Below are positions 1 through 12,080 of a stretch of DNA of 64,000 bases, piece by piece. The stretch covers positions 72,800,501 to 72,864,500 of the forward strand of contig NC_064614.1 in NCBI RefSeq assembly GCF_023898315.1, in the 5' to 3' direction. The notes beneath the pieces were generated by a model. That model was not told the DNA's origin. It did not search any database and saw nothing but the letters and a program-made list of their open reading frames with translations. Each line of letters starts with the position of its first letter. Position 1 is the stretch's first letter. The stretch is from Schistocerca nitens (lineage: Eukaryota; Arthropoda; Insecta; Orthoptera; Acrididae). Both the position numbers and the translations under genes were made by a program.

Positions 1-369
1 CCTAGATTCTTAGCAACTACGACAAGAAGACGGTAACTACACTGAAGAGTTGAATGTGAGGAGTTGTTGACTGGAATCAGCAGGTTCATGATCACAGTCT
101 ACGACTGAGAGTGAATCAAGCATAGAGAACGGTAATGAGGGTACCTGAAGCGAGAACTGCGATAAAATTCTCGTCACAAGTAGACATAGTGAAACACGTC
201 TGCTACCGAGGAGGCAGAGTAACGCATGACGTAAGAAGCACGGGATACGTAAGAGGCCGACAGGGCATACGTTGCTAAAATAACTGTACTAGTATCAAAA
301 ATATACAGTAACACGAAGAAGAAAACTCCGAGTATGTACGTCTGGAGCTCGAGCACGCAGTAAACAACG
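1..369. other. Unassigned sequence upstream of LINE fragment
   Basis: I see no gene or recognisable repeat here. The reading frames are short and lack family motifs. Homology to the LINE seen at 32216-33127 only becomes visible from about position 370. Confidence 0.3.
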
Positions 370-1173
370 ATATTCGATCGGTACACTGAGCAACTAGTAA
401 GAAAAACTTAAGATACATTTGGAGAAGGAATTATAGTTCAGAGAGAAGAAATGAAAACTTAACGGTTTGCCGATGCCAGTGTAATTCTGTCAGAGTCATC
501 AAAGGACTTCGAACAGCAGCTGAACAGGATGAACAGTGTCTTGTAAGGGAATTAGAGTAGAAAATGACACACTAAAAGCAGCACATGAGTTTAGTTATTT
601 GGGCAGTAAAGCCGCTGATGGCCGAGGTAGAGAGGGCATATTATGTAGATTGGCAATGGCAACAAAATCGTTTCTGAAGAAGAAATGGTTGTTAACATCG
701 AATATAAATTTATGTGTCAGGAAGTCTTTCCTGTAGGTAATTATCTGGAGTGTAGCCTTGAATGGAAGTGAGACGTTAAGCAGTTCACACAAGAAGAGAC
801 TAGAAGCCACTGAAATGTGGTACTCCGGAAAATACTGAATATTAGATGGATACACCGAATAGCTGCTAAGCAGCAACAGAATAGAATTGGGAGAAGAGAA
901 ATCTGTAGCACAACCTGAGCAAAAGTATGTATCGATTGATAAGACACGTTCTGAGATATCAAGAGATTATCAATATAGTGCTTGAGAGTAGTTGGCGTGT
1001 GTGTATGGTGGGGTGAGGGGGGGGGGGGGCGGGGGGTGTAAAAATCTGAGAGAGGGAGACCAAATATGAATTTCAACCGGATGTAGGTTACAGTAGTTAT
1101 TCGGAGATGAAAAGGCTTGCACAGGGTAGAGCTGCATCAAACCAGTCCTCGGACTGAAGACGACGGCAATAAC
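370..1173 (+). mobile_element. LINE (RTE-like) 3' fragment, decayed
   Basis: This is the 3' end of a non-LTR retrotransposon, the class that copies itself by target-primed reverse transcription. The translation shows a damaged palm motif (FADASVILSES near 460-495, where related copies read FADNIVILSE), then a frame matching the C-terminal region of the copies at 17537-18551 and 32216-33127 (key strings FSYLGSKAADG and KSFLKKKWLLTSNI). The nearest relatives I recall are RTE-type 'endonuclease-reverse transcriptase' proteins. Stops and frameshifts break the frame repeatedly, and there is a poly-G run near 1018-1037, so it is dead. The element ends in an AATAACAACAACAC tail, and a SINE has inserted into that tail. 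Everything 5' of the palm domain is missing, which fits 5' truncation. The clade assignment is less certain than the LINE identity. Confidence 0.8.
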
Positions 1174-1402
1174 AACAACACATATGGTTCAAATGGTTCA
1201 AATGGCTCTGAGCACTATGGGACTCAACTGCTGAGGTCATTAGTCCCCTAGAACTTAGAACTAGTTAAACCTAACTAACCTAAGGACATCACACACATCC
1301 ATGCCCGAGGCAGGATTCGAACCTGCGACCGTAGCGGTCTCGCGGTTCCAGACTGCAGCGCCAGAACCGCGCGGCCACTTCGGCCGGCAACAACACATAT
1401 GG
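1174..1402 (-). mobile_element. tRNA-derived SINE with 14-bp target duplication
   Basis: The SINE body is 1188-1388 in minus orientation. The head carries a B-box-like GGTTCGAATCC and ends in GCCGGCCGAAGTGG; the tail reads CATTTGAACC. Exact 14-bp target duplications AACAACACATATGG flank it at 1174-1187 and 1389-1402. The insertion lies in the CAACAAC tail of the preceding LINE. The family recurs at 7806, 11818, 13029, 13249, 30181 and 47319. It is non-coding and would depend on LINE machinery to move. Confidence 0.93.
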
Positions 1403-1564
1403 AGCACAGTATTGTATGTAAATGAATTACTATGAGAGTCCTGAAAAAGATTGCTATTACAACGTTTGAGATCGGTTGCAGCACATGAATGTTGAACATC
1501 ACATGCATTGTTAAATAAGAACTGTGGAAGCCCAATGCACAATCGTCGGCGAAATATACAGTCA

Positions 1565-2921
1565 GCCACTATAGGCAAAGCTGCAGAAAAATCGGACCAT
1601 TTCGCAGTACCAGCATAAAAACCGGGTCAGGGGCTGATGTCATAACGACGAAGCAGGTCATTGATGCAGTAAATGCGAGTTAAACGACGCTCATTCTATA
1701 TTGACCTATGTCCAACGTGCTAATAATTGTTTATTTTACGACATAGATTATGGACGAGGCTGAATGTTCGAATCGCAGCAACAATACCTGGATATCAATA
1801 AATATGCGGCACCGGCTGTAAATCTTCTAAGAATGTCGTATAAGGTCTCACTGTGAGTCAGAGTAAATAAGAACTGAAGATCGATATTACCAACGTACCT
1901 TTATTTTCTACAGCCTCTCATATTGGTCTTTTGAAATTTCAAATTATAACTTTCCACGTTTTCGAACGAAGATTAAAGTCAAAAAATTACCATTCACTAG
2001 CATATGGAGTCATGTGTTCAAAGAGACTAATCACATATCTGTTCCTTGTGGCATGGTGGAGAGAACAGTGGACTGGTAAACCGAAGGTTAGTAGTTCATA
2101 GCGACATGTTACCATTTTCTTTATCGTCTGTGCGATTCTCTAGAAAGAAAAGACGGCACTATTTCTCACAGTGATAAGCCAGATTATCAAATAGAGTGCG
2201 AGAAAAATGAAATAGCTGCACTTACCGCATTTCGGCTTCGCTGTAATTCAAATATGTTTCTTTAGATAGCTAACGTCGTGAAAGCTGTGTTATCTTACGC
2301 CAGAGAAAATATCCAACCACTAACATTTGGAGTGCTATTCTTAAAAGACTGAATGGGACATGAAATAATTACCAATTCAGTGGAAGAGTTATATTACGAA
2401 TTACGTTACAAATTAATGGAGTTACACATAATACAAACTACCCTCACTTGTTTAAAGCAGTGGTTACAATTTCGCAGTAAACTAACGGCATAATAGTTCG
2501 AGAACGATTGAAGAGTATGGGATTTAAGCTCGGTATAGTTCGTTGAACACAAACCACAAGAATGAAAACAGTAAAATTCGTGATTCACCGTATAATCCAG
2601 TCGCTGGTCTAGCTAAGCAGAATGTTGCATCACAATGCTCAATTATGTACCAACAAATTTCATCTACACATGTGCCTTACTATTATTTCACTTTCAGTCG
2701 CCACACTAGTGTACGATCCAGTACAATGTCAATGCTGTGAAGTGCAGTTCCACAAACTTTTCTATGGCAAAAAATGTCTCCAATTTCCTCACAGGGTTTA
2801 AACTATTAATCAGGTTTTCGTCATACACGGTTTGTGTTTTGAACGCAAATTCTGGAACACTACATATCATGTGGATGCCCCTGAGGCTAGTTACATACAA
2901 ATTAACAACAGACTAACTTGT
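1565..2921 (+). repeat. Left copy of a long inverted repeat pair
   Basis: This segment matches the reverse complement of about 9256-10812 along its length with moderate divergence. Shared anchors in order are AAAAATCGGACCATTTCG, TGTTCGAATCGCAGC, AGAGAAAATATCCAACCA, AGTGCTATTCTTAAAAGAC and CATACAAATTA-CAACAGACTAA. Both copies hold a short conserved peptide-like string (KQNVA-QCSIMYQQI), but neither has a long open frame, so I do not call a gene. They could be two independent insertions of one unknown repeat in opposite orientation, or arms of a larger element. Confidence 0.7.
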
Positions 2922-3515
2922 AAGCAAAGAGTTTTATTGTTGACCATCGATAGTCGCCTCTGCCGAGCAACAGTGGGGAGCCGTGGCGTAGCTTTCGTGG
3001 AGAGTGGGCGGGATGTTGTGTTGATGCCGTGGCTTTGATGCCGTGGCTGCAACCCGTACCTTACAAGTTACGGTGAAATATCTGAAAACGTTTGCCACAC
3101 AAGCTTTGCACTTAATTTCAGTGTTCATGACGCAGCATCAATGTTTATCCAAAAGGTGATGTTTCTCGGGTTCGTGTGTCGTATCGGGAGAACAACAATC
3201 AACTACGTCGCGACGGTTACGGAAAATTAATGTGGACTGGTATGATCCTAAATGCAAGCTCTAAGTGATAGAAACACATATCGTTTTGACTGGCTGAATA
3301 TCACGAGTGCAGTTACTTTCTCGTTCGTACATCGTTCCCGAAATTTCATGGAGCGACTCGGTCACGCGCACGCTCGTGTTATAGCAATGTTTAGTGCTGT
3401 TGGAAAAAAAGGTGCCAATCGTGGACTGATAAAACATGCGGTGAACAGCGATTATTTTGTTTTCTATGCACCGTGTTATTGCATTGGACGCCATAATTTA
3501 GACAGCAACCTTATA

Positions 3516-4177
3516 CGAGGCCGGTTCAGAAAGTAAGCTCCGATTGATTGCCAAATTGAAACCACAGTGAACATCAGAAATGTTTTACTTGTAACAATTA
3601 GCTACACCTTTCAGCTACTTCTCTACGTAGTCGCCGTTCTGACTTAGACTTTTGTCATAGCGTTGTACCAACTTTTCAATAGCCTCATCATAGAAGGCAG
3701 CCGCCAGTGCTTTCCGCCAATTCTCCACGCTGGCCTACACCTCGTTGTCTGTGTCAAAATGTTGTCTTCAAAGACAGCGGTTCATGTGACCAGAGATGAA
3801 ACTCAGGGGGAGACAATTGCGGACTGCATTGTGGGTAATCTCACATTTCCATTTGAAAACGATGCAGGAGCATCTTCATTGCCCCTGCAGAATGCGGCTG
3901 AGAATTGTCTTGAAGAAGAAACAGCACGACAGTTATGTAATGTTAGCTGCATAGCTTCAGGCGAAATTTCTCACCAGGCCCTCGTACTTGGCGGCAGACA
4001 CTATTTTCTAGACATCTTTACGCACTCACTGCGAGCTCAGAAATGAGAAGAGCGACGTGATGCTAACTGGGGCTATATTAGAGACACTACCCAACACATC
4101 TGTGCAAAGCTTTATCGGATTTTCATAGTCGTTTCCATTTCGCGACCGATCGGAGCTTACTTTCTGAACGCCCCTCG
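3516..4177 (-). mobile_element. Internally deleted mariner element
   Basis: Matching terminal inverted repeats of about 28 bp (the core TTCAGAAAGTAAGCTCCGAT is shared) define a 662-bp element. TA precedes the left end; AA, probably a mutated TA, follows the right. In the minus strand I read fragments of the C-terminal third of a mariner transposase: a QDNSQPHSA-like second catalytic aspartate, an LLHRF-QMEMWDYP stretch, a CSPQLSPPEFHL block equivalent to the family's SPDLAPSDFHL, and a short C-terminal region. Frameshifts and stops separate the blocks, and the N-terminal half with the DNA-binding domain is missing. It cannot make transposase, but it has the termini a related transposase could act on. 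Confidence 0.8.
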
Positions 4178-5700
4178 AACATCACAAGGGACACGTACTT
4201 GGATCACAAATACTGTGGAATAACATTAATTGTGAATAGTGTTTAACAGAATACTGTGAATTCTACCAGATCAGCTTGGTATTGTTGGTGTGAATGGCTC
4301 CTCTTCCTGCTAGACAATAGTTATTACAGGACACATCATAGCGGGCAGTGCACAGAGCAGCAGATCAACTGCCGCGGGAAGGACCAGGTACGTGCGTTTA
4401 GACACACGGTCGTTAAATAACCAGCCCCATTCCTGTGTTTAGGAATACTGTACAGTCTCGGGCACTTTATTAGTACTGTATATCGACCCCCTTTTCTCCC
4501 AGGCGAGTTACAAACTGACACATAAGGGAACAACGGAGAAGGGGAAGACGGGAAGAAGTTGGCGTAACGAGCAGCAGTTTTGTGAGGGACCATGGTGGCA
4601 ACAATTGTAGGGGTCTCAGATTTGTGGAAGAAATCGTGGGAGGTATGTGAACAACAGCGGAACTCTAACTGCAAGTAACATAACATAACACATAAACATA
4701 AATAAACAAACTAATACACCACTCGAAGTCATTGCTCGTGCCGTGGGTTCATCACGAATTGTTGACATCTGCTTAACTATAATATGCTTCTGGTGTTGCT
4801 TGTGGTGGATGACTGTAAATGAGGTGGTGTCAAAGGTGTTTATGACTTACGTCAGATACAGCATATTGATCCGATGTTGATTCAATTCTCTTGTCGTGCA
4901 GATGATGTCGAAGATGTTAGAGAGAAATTTTCTTCGACTAAACGGCCTGTCCTCCAGTAAGATTAGCTGCAACTGCACGGTATTCAGCAAACATCTGTAA
5001 GACTCACGTGAACTGACTTACCATCTACACGCGTCACATATCTGTCACATCCTTGAGTTTTTAGGTATCCTGCATTCACATGACATCATTAAGCGGTAGT
5101 AACATGTATTACTAAAGCTATATAAATTCACTTCAAGGATGAATTTGGGAATGTCCATTGCCCATGTTCCGGAAACTGTGCAGTAAATATCAACCCGTGT
5201 GTTGGATGGAAACTCAGAATGTCCAAAGTCTGTACTTTGACTCGATCTCTGGAGCCAATAAATGCATAGTACTCAGGACAAACCAACAGTAACCTGACCA
5301 CATTACATTTACGTCTGCTGTAGCAATTTCCAGTACTCCTGATTCTTTTTTGCTTTTGCATAATAATTCGACGTTGGACACATTCATTTTACAAGAGTTC
5401 AGCCATGGACCAAAGTCTAACTAGCGATTACGGCCCTTCTGCCTTAGATCCACATGCAACAGAAAGTCGGCCAGACAGACTTTTTCCCTTTATTTGTGTA
5501 TTTACCTTTTAAAGACGTCAAACTCTTACACATCTGCCGCAGGCGTAAAACTACCGGAATTTAGCAACTTTACAGGACAATTATCAATTATTTGTTTAAA
5601 TTCAAGCACGTTCCTTAAGTAGTAGTTGGCAAACTTTTATTAATGGGCGAACGCAGACATGCGTAGACATATGTAAACTCAAGACAAAATCGTCCATGTC
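4178..5700. other. No recognisable gene
   Basis: This 1.5-kb stretch has no long open frame with a family signature. The segment 5695-5735 has a degenerate B-box-like sequence on the minus strand (GGATTGGAACCCATG on plus), perhaps an old tRNA-like repeat, but I could not define its ends. Confidence 0.3.
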
Positions 5701-5913
5701 ATGCGTGGGATTGGAACCCATGATTCCGAAACAAGCGTCTTTGTCCGGCCCTACGCGGACTTCACAGCTTGTAGCGACATAGTTTTACGGACAGACTTAA
5801 AGTAGTTAGTCTGTAATCTCTGCCACTGCTCTTGACGGTCGCATGTTTACTTTCTCCACAGGTGACAGCATACGAGCGGCAAGCAGAAATAACATCATGG
5901 GCAGTCAGTTGCA

Positions 5914-6840
5914 ATGACTCAGTGGGATCGTTCAGTTCGAGACAACATAGTCGTCGCTCCGACTGAAGAAGGCATGTCGCCAATTACAAACACTTGCAGG
6001 AGGTACGGTGTCTCACCCACTACTGTCAAGAGACGGTTAAACAATTTTGTTAAAAGAAACACTACACGCAGAATTCCCGGCTCAGGCGGGAAAAGACTGA
6101 GCACACAGCAGGAGAACACATACCTTATGCTTAAGAGCCAACAACTTCCCCTCCTAAACGAGAAGCAGTTACGGCGAGCGACTAACTTCCTCGATTTCGG
6201 TTACACAGTTCGTCGAAGGACGACGGAAGTTGGACTGCAAGCACGAAGATCCGGTGCAAAACAAGCAATTCAGCGAGGATGTATTATACCTGCTGGAATT
6301 CGCTGTTCTGCATCTGAATGCAGCATGGAGGAACGTAATTTACACAGATGGGACAGTGTTTTGCACAAGGAACGATGGCCCAGTAGTGGTTTATCGGCCG
6401 TGAGGGACAAGACATCGCGAAGAATGTGTAGAGACAACAAGAAGAAGTTTCCGGCTTTCTATTTCCTGCTGAGATTGGAATTCTGACAGAGGAGCAAGAA
6501 TGCTTCATGGAATTAAGGGAACCCTTGATAGTAGGCACTACACCCACATATTGAAGAACTTGATGGTGCCTTCACAGCGAATGTGGTGAAGGAGAATTCA
6601 CGCATACGTTCACCAGCAGCTATCCAACATGGACATTAACATCATGAACAGGCCGCCACGGGTTGCTGATATGAACCTAGTGGAAAATACGTGAGCGGAG
6701 GTAGCAGAGAACTGGCGAAGAAACCAATAGGTTACAGCTGACGCCCTTTGAGATTCCACTCGTGAATTCTAGGAGAAAGTTGCCTCTTCTGGCTATTATG
6801 TCTATCACCTCATAGATTCCATGCCAAGAGCATGATTGAA
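5914..6840 (+). pseudogene. Tc1-like transposase pseudogene
   Basis: Tc1/mariner transposases cut and paste DNA using an N-terminal helix-turn-helix and a DDE/D catalytic core. The first ~100 codons read as a helix-turn-helix region (CRRYGVSPTTVKRRLNNFVK, then a basic segment RRIPGSGGKRLSTQQ). From about 6220 the frame breaks. Core fragments then appear in other frames: WRNVIYTDGTVF near 6330 at the first catalytic aspartate, SRHYTHILKNLMVP near 6530, and MNLVENT near 6675 at the PDLNPIENLW-like third catalytic position. Several stops and shifts rule out function. I did not find convincing terminal inverted repeats. The superfamily call is firm; the exact lineage is not. Confidence 0.75.
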
Positions 6841-7205
6841 GTAAGAAGTAATGGGGGATTCTAAACTAAATATTAGAACAGTGAAAGGATATTTTCTTCA
6901 CTTGTTCTTCAGCTCAATTTTCTGTCAGCGAGAATCAGTGGAAGATCATTTGCTGGTGGAAAAATATCGAATACGAGATAAGAAAATATGAGTTAGTTTT
7001 CGTTTGCGTCACCCTTTTAACTGAAATAAATTTCTTTTACTTTTGTGTTTTAAATATTAAATTATCGTTATTTTTTCCATGTCTACATTCGTAAAACGGA
7101 ATAAATCAAGAGGCCATTCTAAAGGCTATGTTTAGTTATTTTAGTTCGTCTCTTTCTTCCCTCTATTGCTACCGCTGGAGTCTCTCAAAAATAGGTAAAA
7201 CGTTT
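6841..7205. other. No recognisable gene
   Basis: AT-rich sequence between the Tc1 relic and the next repeat; no supported feature. Confidence 0.3.
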
Positions 7206-8030
7206 CCCCTTGAAACGTCCCCTTAGAAAAACTGTACATGACTGTGCTTAAACTGACACATAATATTTTTTAGCGTAACGCAGTCTGACTTTCAGAAAAG
7301 AATGGCCCTGACTAACATTAAACTATACCTTTCATGAATCACTTACCTCACAAAAATCTTCGTTACTCGAACTACTGCAATACAGCGAGCGCCAATACTG
7401 CTAGCTATATAAAAGGTTCAAACTACTGAAGCCACTAACTACTTATAGGCACAGTTAGCAAATGAAAGATTTTGATAGAGAATAAACAATGTATTTACCT
7501 TACTAGTGTTCAAAAGTCATAATATATATAGCAGTTCATGACATCCATTCTGACAAATGTACAGTTTCTGGTGGACACACGTCCAGATCATCCGCTCTCA
7601 CAGATCCGCCATCTCACTTTCCCACATCCACCACTGCTGGCGGCTCACCTCCAACTGCGCAACGCTACGCGCTGTTAACATCCAGCTGCCCAACACTACA
7701 ATGGCAGACAACAACGCAAACTAGCCACAGACTGCACACAGCACAGCCAGTGATTTTCATACAGAGCGCTACGTGGCGTTACCAATAAGAAAACCTAAAC
7801 AGCCTGCCGGCCGAAGTGGCCGTACGGTTAAAGGCGCTGCAGTCTGGAACCGCAAGACCGCTACGGTCGCAGGTTCGAATCCTGCCTCGGGCATGGATGT
7901 TTGTGATGTCCTTAGGTTAGTTAGGTTTAACTAGTTCTAAGTTCTAGGGGACTAATGACCTCAGCAGTTGAGTCCCATAGTGCTCAGAGCCATTTGAACC
8001 TAAACAGCCTACTTGCACCCTATTATATAT
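7206..8030. repeat. Unclassified dispersed repeat split by a SINE
   Basis: The stretch starting TTGAAACGTCCCCTTAGAAAAA and running to the SINE, then resuming after it at CTTGCACCC, resembles a non-coding dispersed repeat I remember as common in locust genomes. Within the window the direct support is only that a SINE with a clean target duplication lies inside it (7806-7996). No coding capacity or terminal repeats were found. Confidence 0.4.
7792..8010 (+). mobile_element. tRNA-derived SINE with 10-14-bp target duplication
   Basis: The body is about 7806-7996 on the plus strand, starting GCCGGCCGAAGTGG, with B box GGTTCGAATCC and the TTAGGTTAGTTAGGTTTAA tail block. Duplicated target AACCTAAACAGCCT lies at 7792-7805 and 7997-8010; the first four bases may instead belong to the SINE's CATTTGAACC end. 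Confidence 0.92.
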
Positions 8031-9255
8031 TCACTTTTAATTTTCTCTCCCACCTCACTTTCTCTCTCCATCTCTCTTTTTCAGTCTGGTCTCACTTGAC
8101 TTTTACTCCATACTACAAAAATAATAAGAAGATCAAGTTGTTTTCATTGAAATACTAGCTTTTTTAAAACGTCTACCTTTACCTCACCCGTTTCTTACTG
8201 TCCTCTCATGTTATTACTCACAAAACTTATGAAACAGTTACCTTTTAAATCCCCACCTCATTATCTATCCTTCGAACTGAAAACATGTTTGCTGTATCGA
8301 TGATCTCTCTCTCCAACGATAAAGGTAACTAGACATACTTTTCTATATGGTCCATTTTTCTTGCCTCGTTACCACCTCCCCATTCCATGCTCCCTGTGTC
8401 GCTCCCTTCCTACCACTCACATCTCTCTCTCTCTTTTACCCATCTTCTGTCTCATGCACACGCTTAAGCTCTTATAAACACACCCATACAAACAAACTAA
8501 TAGAAAGAGAAGTAGAGAGTGAGAGAGGGATATTATCAACCACAGAGTCGCAGGACACAGCGGCTTATTTCAGTAGCGTATAGTTTTCTCCAGAAGCTAT
8601 TTGGGATATATGGAGATTGGACAAGCTACATGCCGAGTATGGAAGGTCTGAAAGACTCTCTATGTCCTTGTGCCCAGGTGTTGCCAGGTGCAGAAGTAGC
8701 AGTTCCGGACGTCTGAAGGTTTATTTTGATTAAGTGCATATATGCTAGGCAGTTCAGTTGTTCAAAGTAGAGACATGAAAAGTAGAGACGTAAAAGAAGC
8801 TAGAGTCGTTAATCGAAGGCGATACAACGTCAAAATCACTCCGCTGTCACCGTCTTCTTAAAAGGAGAATGACCTCTATTGCTTCCGTGAGAACTGATGT
8901 ACTTGACTTCCTGTTATTCTCGGATCTCACAGGCGGTCTTCTTTTGAACATTGGTCTATAGAATTTTTGTTTTCTCAAGTACTGATGACATTTCGGTATT
9001 CAAGTTCGGATTTAAGGGGCGTCTAGGAGACCAAATATCTAGCAATGAGAGTAGATTTTCTTTATGAGCGTCATTAAATTGGCACAACAATATATTAGTT
9101 TGTTTCACCGGTTTTTTTTTGTTTTACTGAATGTTTATTTGTTATGTTTGTTGCTAGTAGTTAAAAGTTCCGTACTATTGTTGCCGTGGTGGTCCACTAC
9201 AATATTGCAGCTCATCTCCCCGTCTTCACCTTCTCGTTGTTCCTCTTTGGTTCAA
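8031..9255. other. No recognisable gene; pyrimidine-rich in part
   Basis: The stretch 8040-8460 is rich in CT and TTC tracts, and several short frames there are composition artefacts. I see no family motif or repeat structure up to the start of the inverted repeat at about 9256. Confidence 0.3.
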
Positions 9256-10812
9256 TTAGTCTGTTGCTAATTTGTATGTAAATAATCGCAGGAGCGTCCA
9301 CACGATAATAGCAGTGTCCCAGAATTTGCGTTCAAGACGTAAATCGTATATGGCGAAAGTATGAATAATACTATGCGACCTGTGAAGAAATTTGACACTT
9401 CTTAGCCATAGAAACGTTTGTGGAGCCACATCTGACAGCGTCGACATTGTACTAGATAGTACACAAGCATGGCAATGGAGAGAGAGTTCATCACTTGCGA
9501 CGCATAAGATTTGTTGGTACATAATCGAGCATTGTAATGCAACATTTTGCTTAAATATGCCAGAGACTGGAAGATACAGCGAATCACGAGTTTTACTCTT
9601 TTCATTCTTTACCATGGTGTTTGGTTTGTGTTCAACGGACTATACCGAGCTAAAACCAATTAAATGCATTTACGTCACTTTTCGAGATGCAGACGTCTGA
9701 GTTCAGACTTCTCTGAGAGGTTTTAATTGTGTGCGTACCGGTACCTTTCTTCTAGTATTCTGTAACAGTCTTCATAGATTACAGTTAATATTTTCCGACA
9801 GTTAGCTGATCCAGTAACGTCGTATTACTAATGTGATAACTCTGGCCATACATAAGGGCCTTAATAGCTGTATGTAGGTGCACAAGTACTTGTTACGTCC
9901 GCACTCGTTCGCTCTTCCTCGAGGTATTCTGTGGTTAATTTATTGCGAAATGGCAAGCACTGCTTTAGACATTTAGAGATAGTAAGTATTAGGTGTAGCT
10001 GTACAAATTTATAACATAATTTATAATATAATTCTTCCGCTGAACTGGTAATGATTTCATGTTCCATTCTGTCTTTTAAGAATAGCACTCAATATGTTGC
10101 TTATGTGGTTGGATATTTTCTCTGTCGTACGACAACGCAGCTTCCGTGACTTTAGCTGCTTAAAGAAACATATTTGAATTATAGCGAAGCCGGCACGCAG
10201 TAAGCGCCGGCCTTTCATCTCTACCACTCTCGATTTCATGATTTTGGTAAACATTGTCCTACAAATCGCCGTTTTTTTCTTTCTAGTGAATTCACACAAA
10301 CTATATAAAAAATGGAAGCATGCACCTCCAAAATACTATTCGACTCTTCTCTTTGAACACATGAGTCCATAAGCCCACAGAAGGTAATGTTATGGCTTTA
10401 ATCATCATTCCCAAACGTGCAAATCATAATTTCAAGTTGCAAAAGACAAATATAAGCTGATTTAAATAATAAGAAACTTGTTTGTAATATGTCTTCCTTT
10501 CTTAGTTAGCCTCATTGTTAAATAGTGAGCCCTTGCAACACATTCTTAGAAGGTTTATAGCGTCTGTTACGCATATTTATTGGCATCTAGGTGTCGCTGC
10601 GATTCGAACACTCGCTCTGACTCAAAATCTGTGTTGTACAGTAAGCAATCCTTAGCATGTGAGGCATAGGTGAACACACAGTGAGTGTCGGATATCTTGC
10701 ATTTACTGAATCAATGAGCCGCTTCGTCTCTATGACGTCAAGGCTTGACGGATTTTTTGCTACTATTTCGAAATGGTCCGATTTTTCTGTCTTTTGTTTA
10801 CAGTGGCTCAAC
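9256..10812 (-). repeat. Right copy of a long inverted repeat pair
   Basis: Its reverse complement aligns with 1565-2921 by eye; the anchor strings are given in that entry. The outer end is near the poly-T tract at 10812, and the inner end is at ATTAGTCTGTTGCTAATTTG. Minus-strand frames (for example 10057-10299) are longer than in the left copy, but I recognise no protein family. Confidence 0.7.
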
Positions 10813-10889
10813 TTTTTTTTCTTTTTTTTTTTTGTATATGTACAGTGAGGAACGCTCTGACTCTAAGATATCTTAGGCTAAGGCTCATA

Positions 10890-12080
10890 AAATGTTTAGT
10901 AAGACCTATGTTGAGCAAACTATTAATGACAGAACCAGCATAAAATGGTTACAACACTTCAAGAAAGGTGATTTTGACGTCCAAAACAGGAATGGCGGTG
11001 GAAGAGAGGTTTTCGAAGAATCGAAACTGGAGGCGATTATTAAACGCAGCAGGCATTAGCACATTCGTTGGAAGAAAGTCAGCAAGTCATTTTCAAACGC
11101 TTCAAAGCCATGGGAATGACACAGAAGCGAGAACTTGAGTGCCTTACGACATGAAACCAAACGATGTTGAGCGACGTTTGTCTGTTTGTGAAAAACTGCT
11201 TGCCAGATAAATGCGTATTAAGACTGCGGACATAAAATGGGTTTCATGTATGTAGTCCCAAGCGCAAGAAATCTTGGGGACATCCCGGCCATTTTTCCAC
11301 GTCGTCTACGAAATCGAAGATTCACGAACGTATTTGGTGGGACCAGCTCGGCATAGTGTATTATGAGCTGTTGGAACCGACGGAAACAATCACATTAGAT
11401 CGTTATCGAAAGCAACTGATGTGTCTGAAGCGAGCACTGACAGACAAATGGTCACATAAAGCGGTAGACGGCAGAAGATCATTTTACTGCATGGTAAGCT
11501 TGACCCCGTGTCGGAAAACTCTCAAAATGTACTAGAAAACTTAGAAATCGGAAGTCGTACCCCACCGGCCTTATTCTAAACAAATTGCTCCCTCCAACTG
11601 CCACCTTTTTCGGTCAGTGGCTCACGGCTTGACTTACTGAAACTTCCGCTCATATGAACTAGTGCAAAGCTGCATCGACTCATGGATCTCCTCAAACTAC
11701 AGCCAGTTCTTCCGCCGTGGGATCCGTATACTCTCCGAAAGATGGGAGAAACTATTAGCTAGTAGCAGCCTATATTTTGAATCGTAGCTTGTTTGTAGGT
11801 TTTTCACAATAATGATGGTTCAAATGGCTCTGAGCACTATGGGACTTAACTTCTAAGGTCATCAGTCCCCTAGAACTTAGAACTACTTAAACCTAACTAA
11901 CCTAAGGACATGACACACATCCATGCCCGAGGCAGGATTCGAACCTGCGACCGTAGCGGCCGCGCGGTTCCAGACTGTAGCGCCTTTAACCGCTTGGCCA
12001 CTACGGCCGGCATCCAATAATGATGCGGCGGAAGCAAATTTGTAGACATAATTAGTAAATTGTTCATTATTTCAAAAGAA
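10890..12080 (+). pseudogene. Mariner transposase pseudogene interrupted by a SINE
   Basis: The translated fragments follow the order of a mariner transposase. They are an N-terminal FSKTYVEQTINDRTSIKWLQ-like block near 10905, a KMGFMYVVPSARNLG segment near 11235 at the family's DEKWI-Y-N-KRKKSW position, a YYELLEPTETITLDRYRKQL-like block near 11360 broken across frames, and a C-terminal FFRRGIRILSERWEKLLAS block near 11710. The second and third catalytic aspartates are not preserved in readable form, and stops and shifts are frequent. A SINE with its own target duplication sits just after the C-terminal block, so it arrived after or late in the decay. I could not define terminal inverted repeats. 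Confidence 0.8.
11807..12025 (-). mobile_element. tRNA-derived SINE with 11-bp target duplication
   Basis: The body is 11818-12014, minus orientation, same family as at 1188. Exact duplicates CAATAATGATG lie at 11807-11817 and 12015-12025. It is inserted in the 3' part of the mariner relic. Confidence 0.93.
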
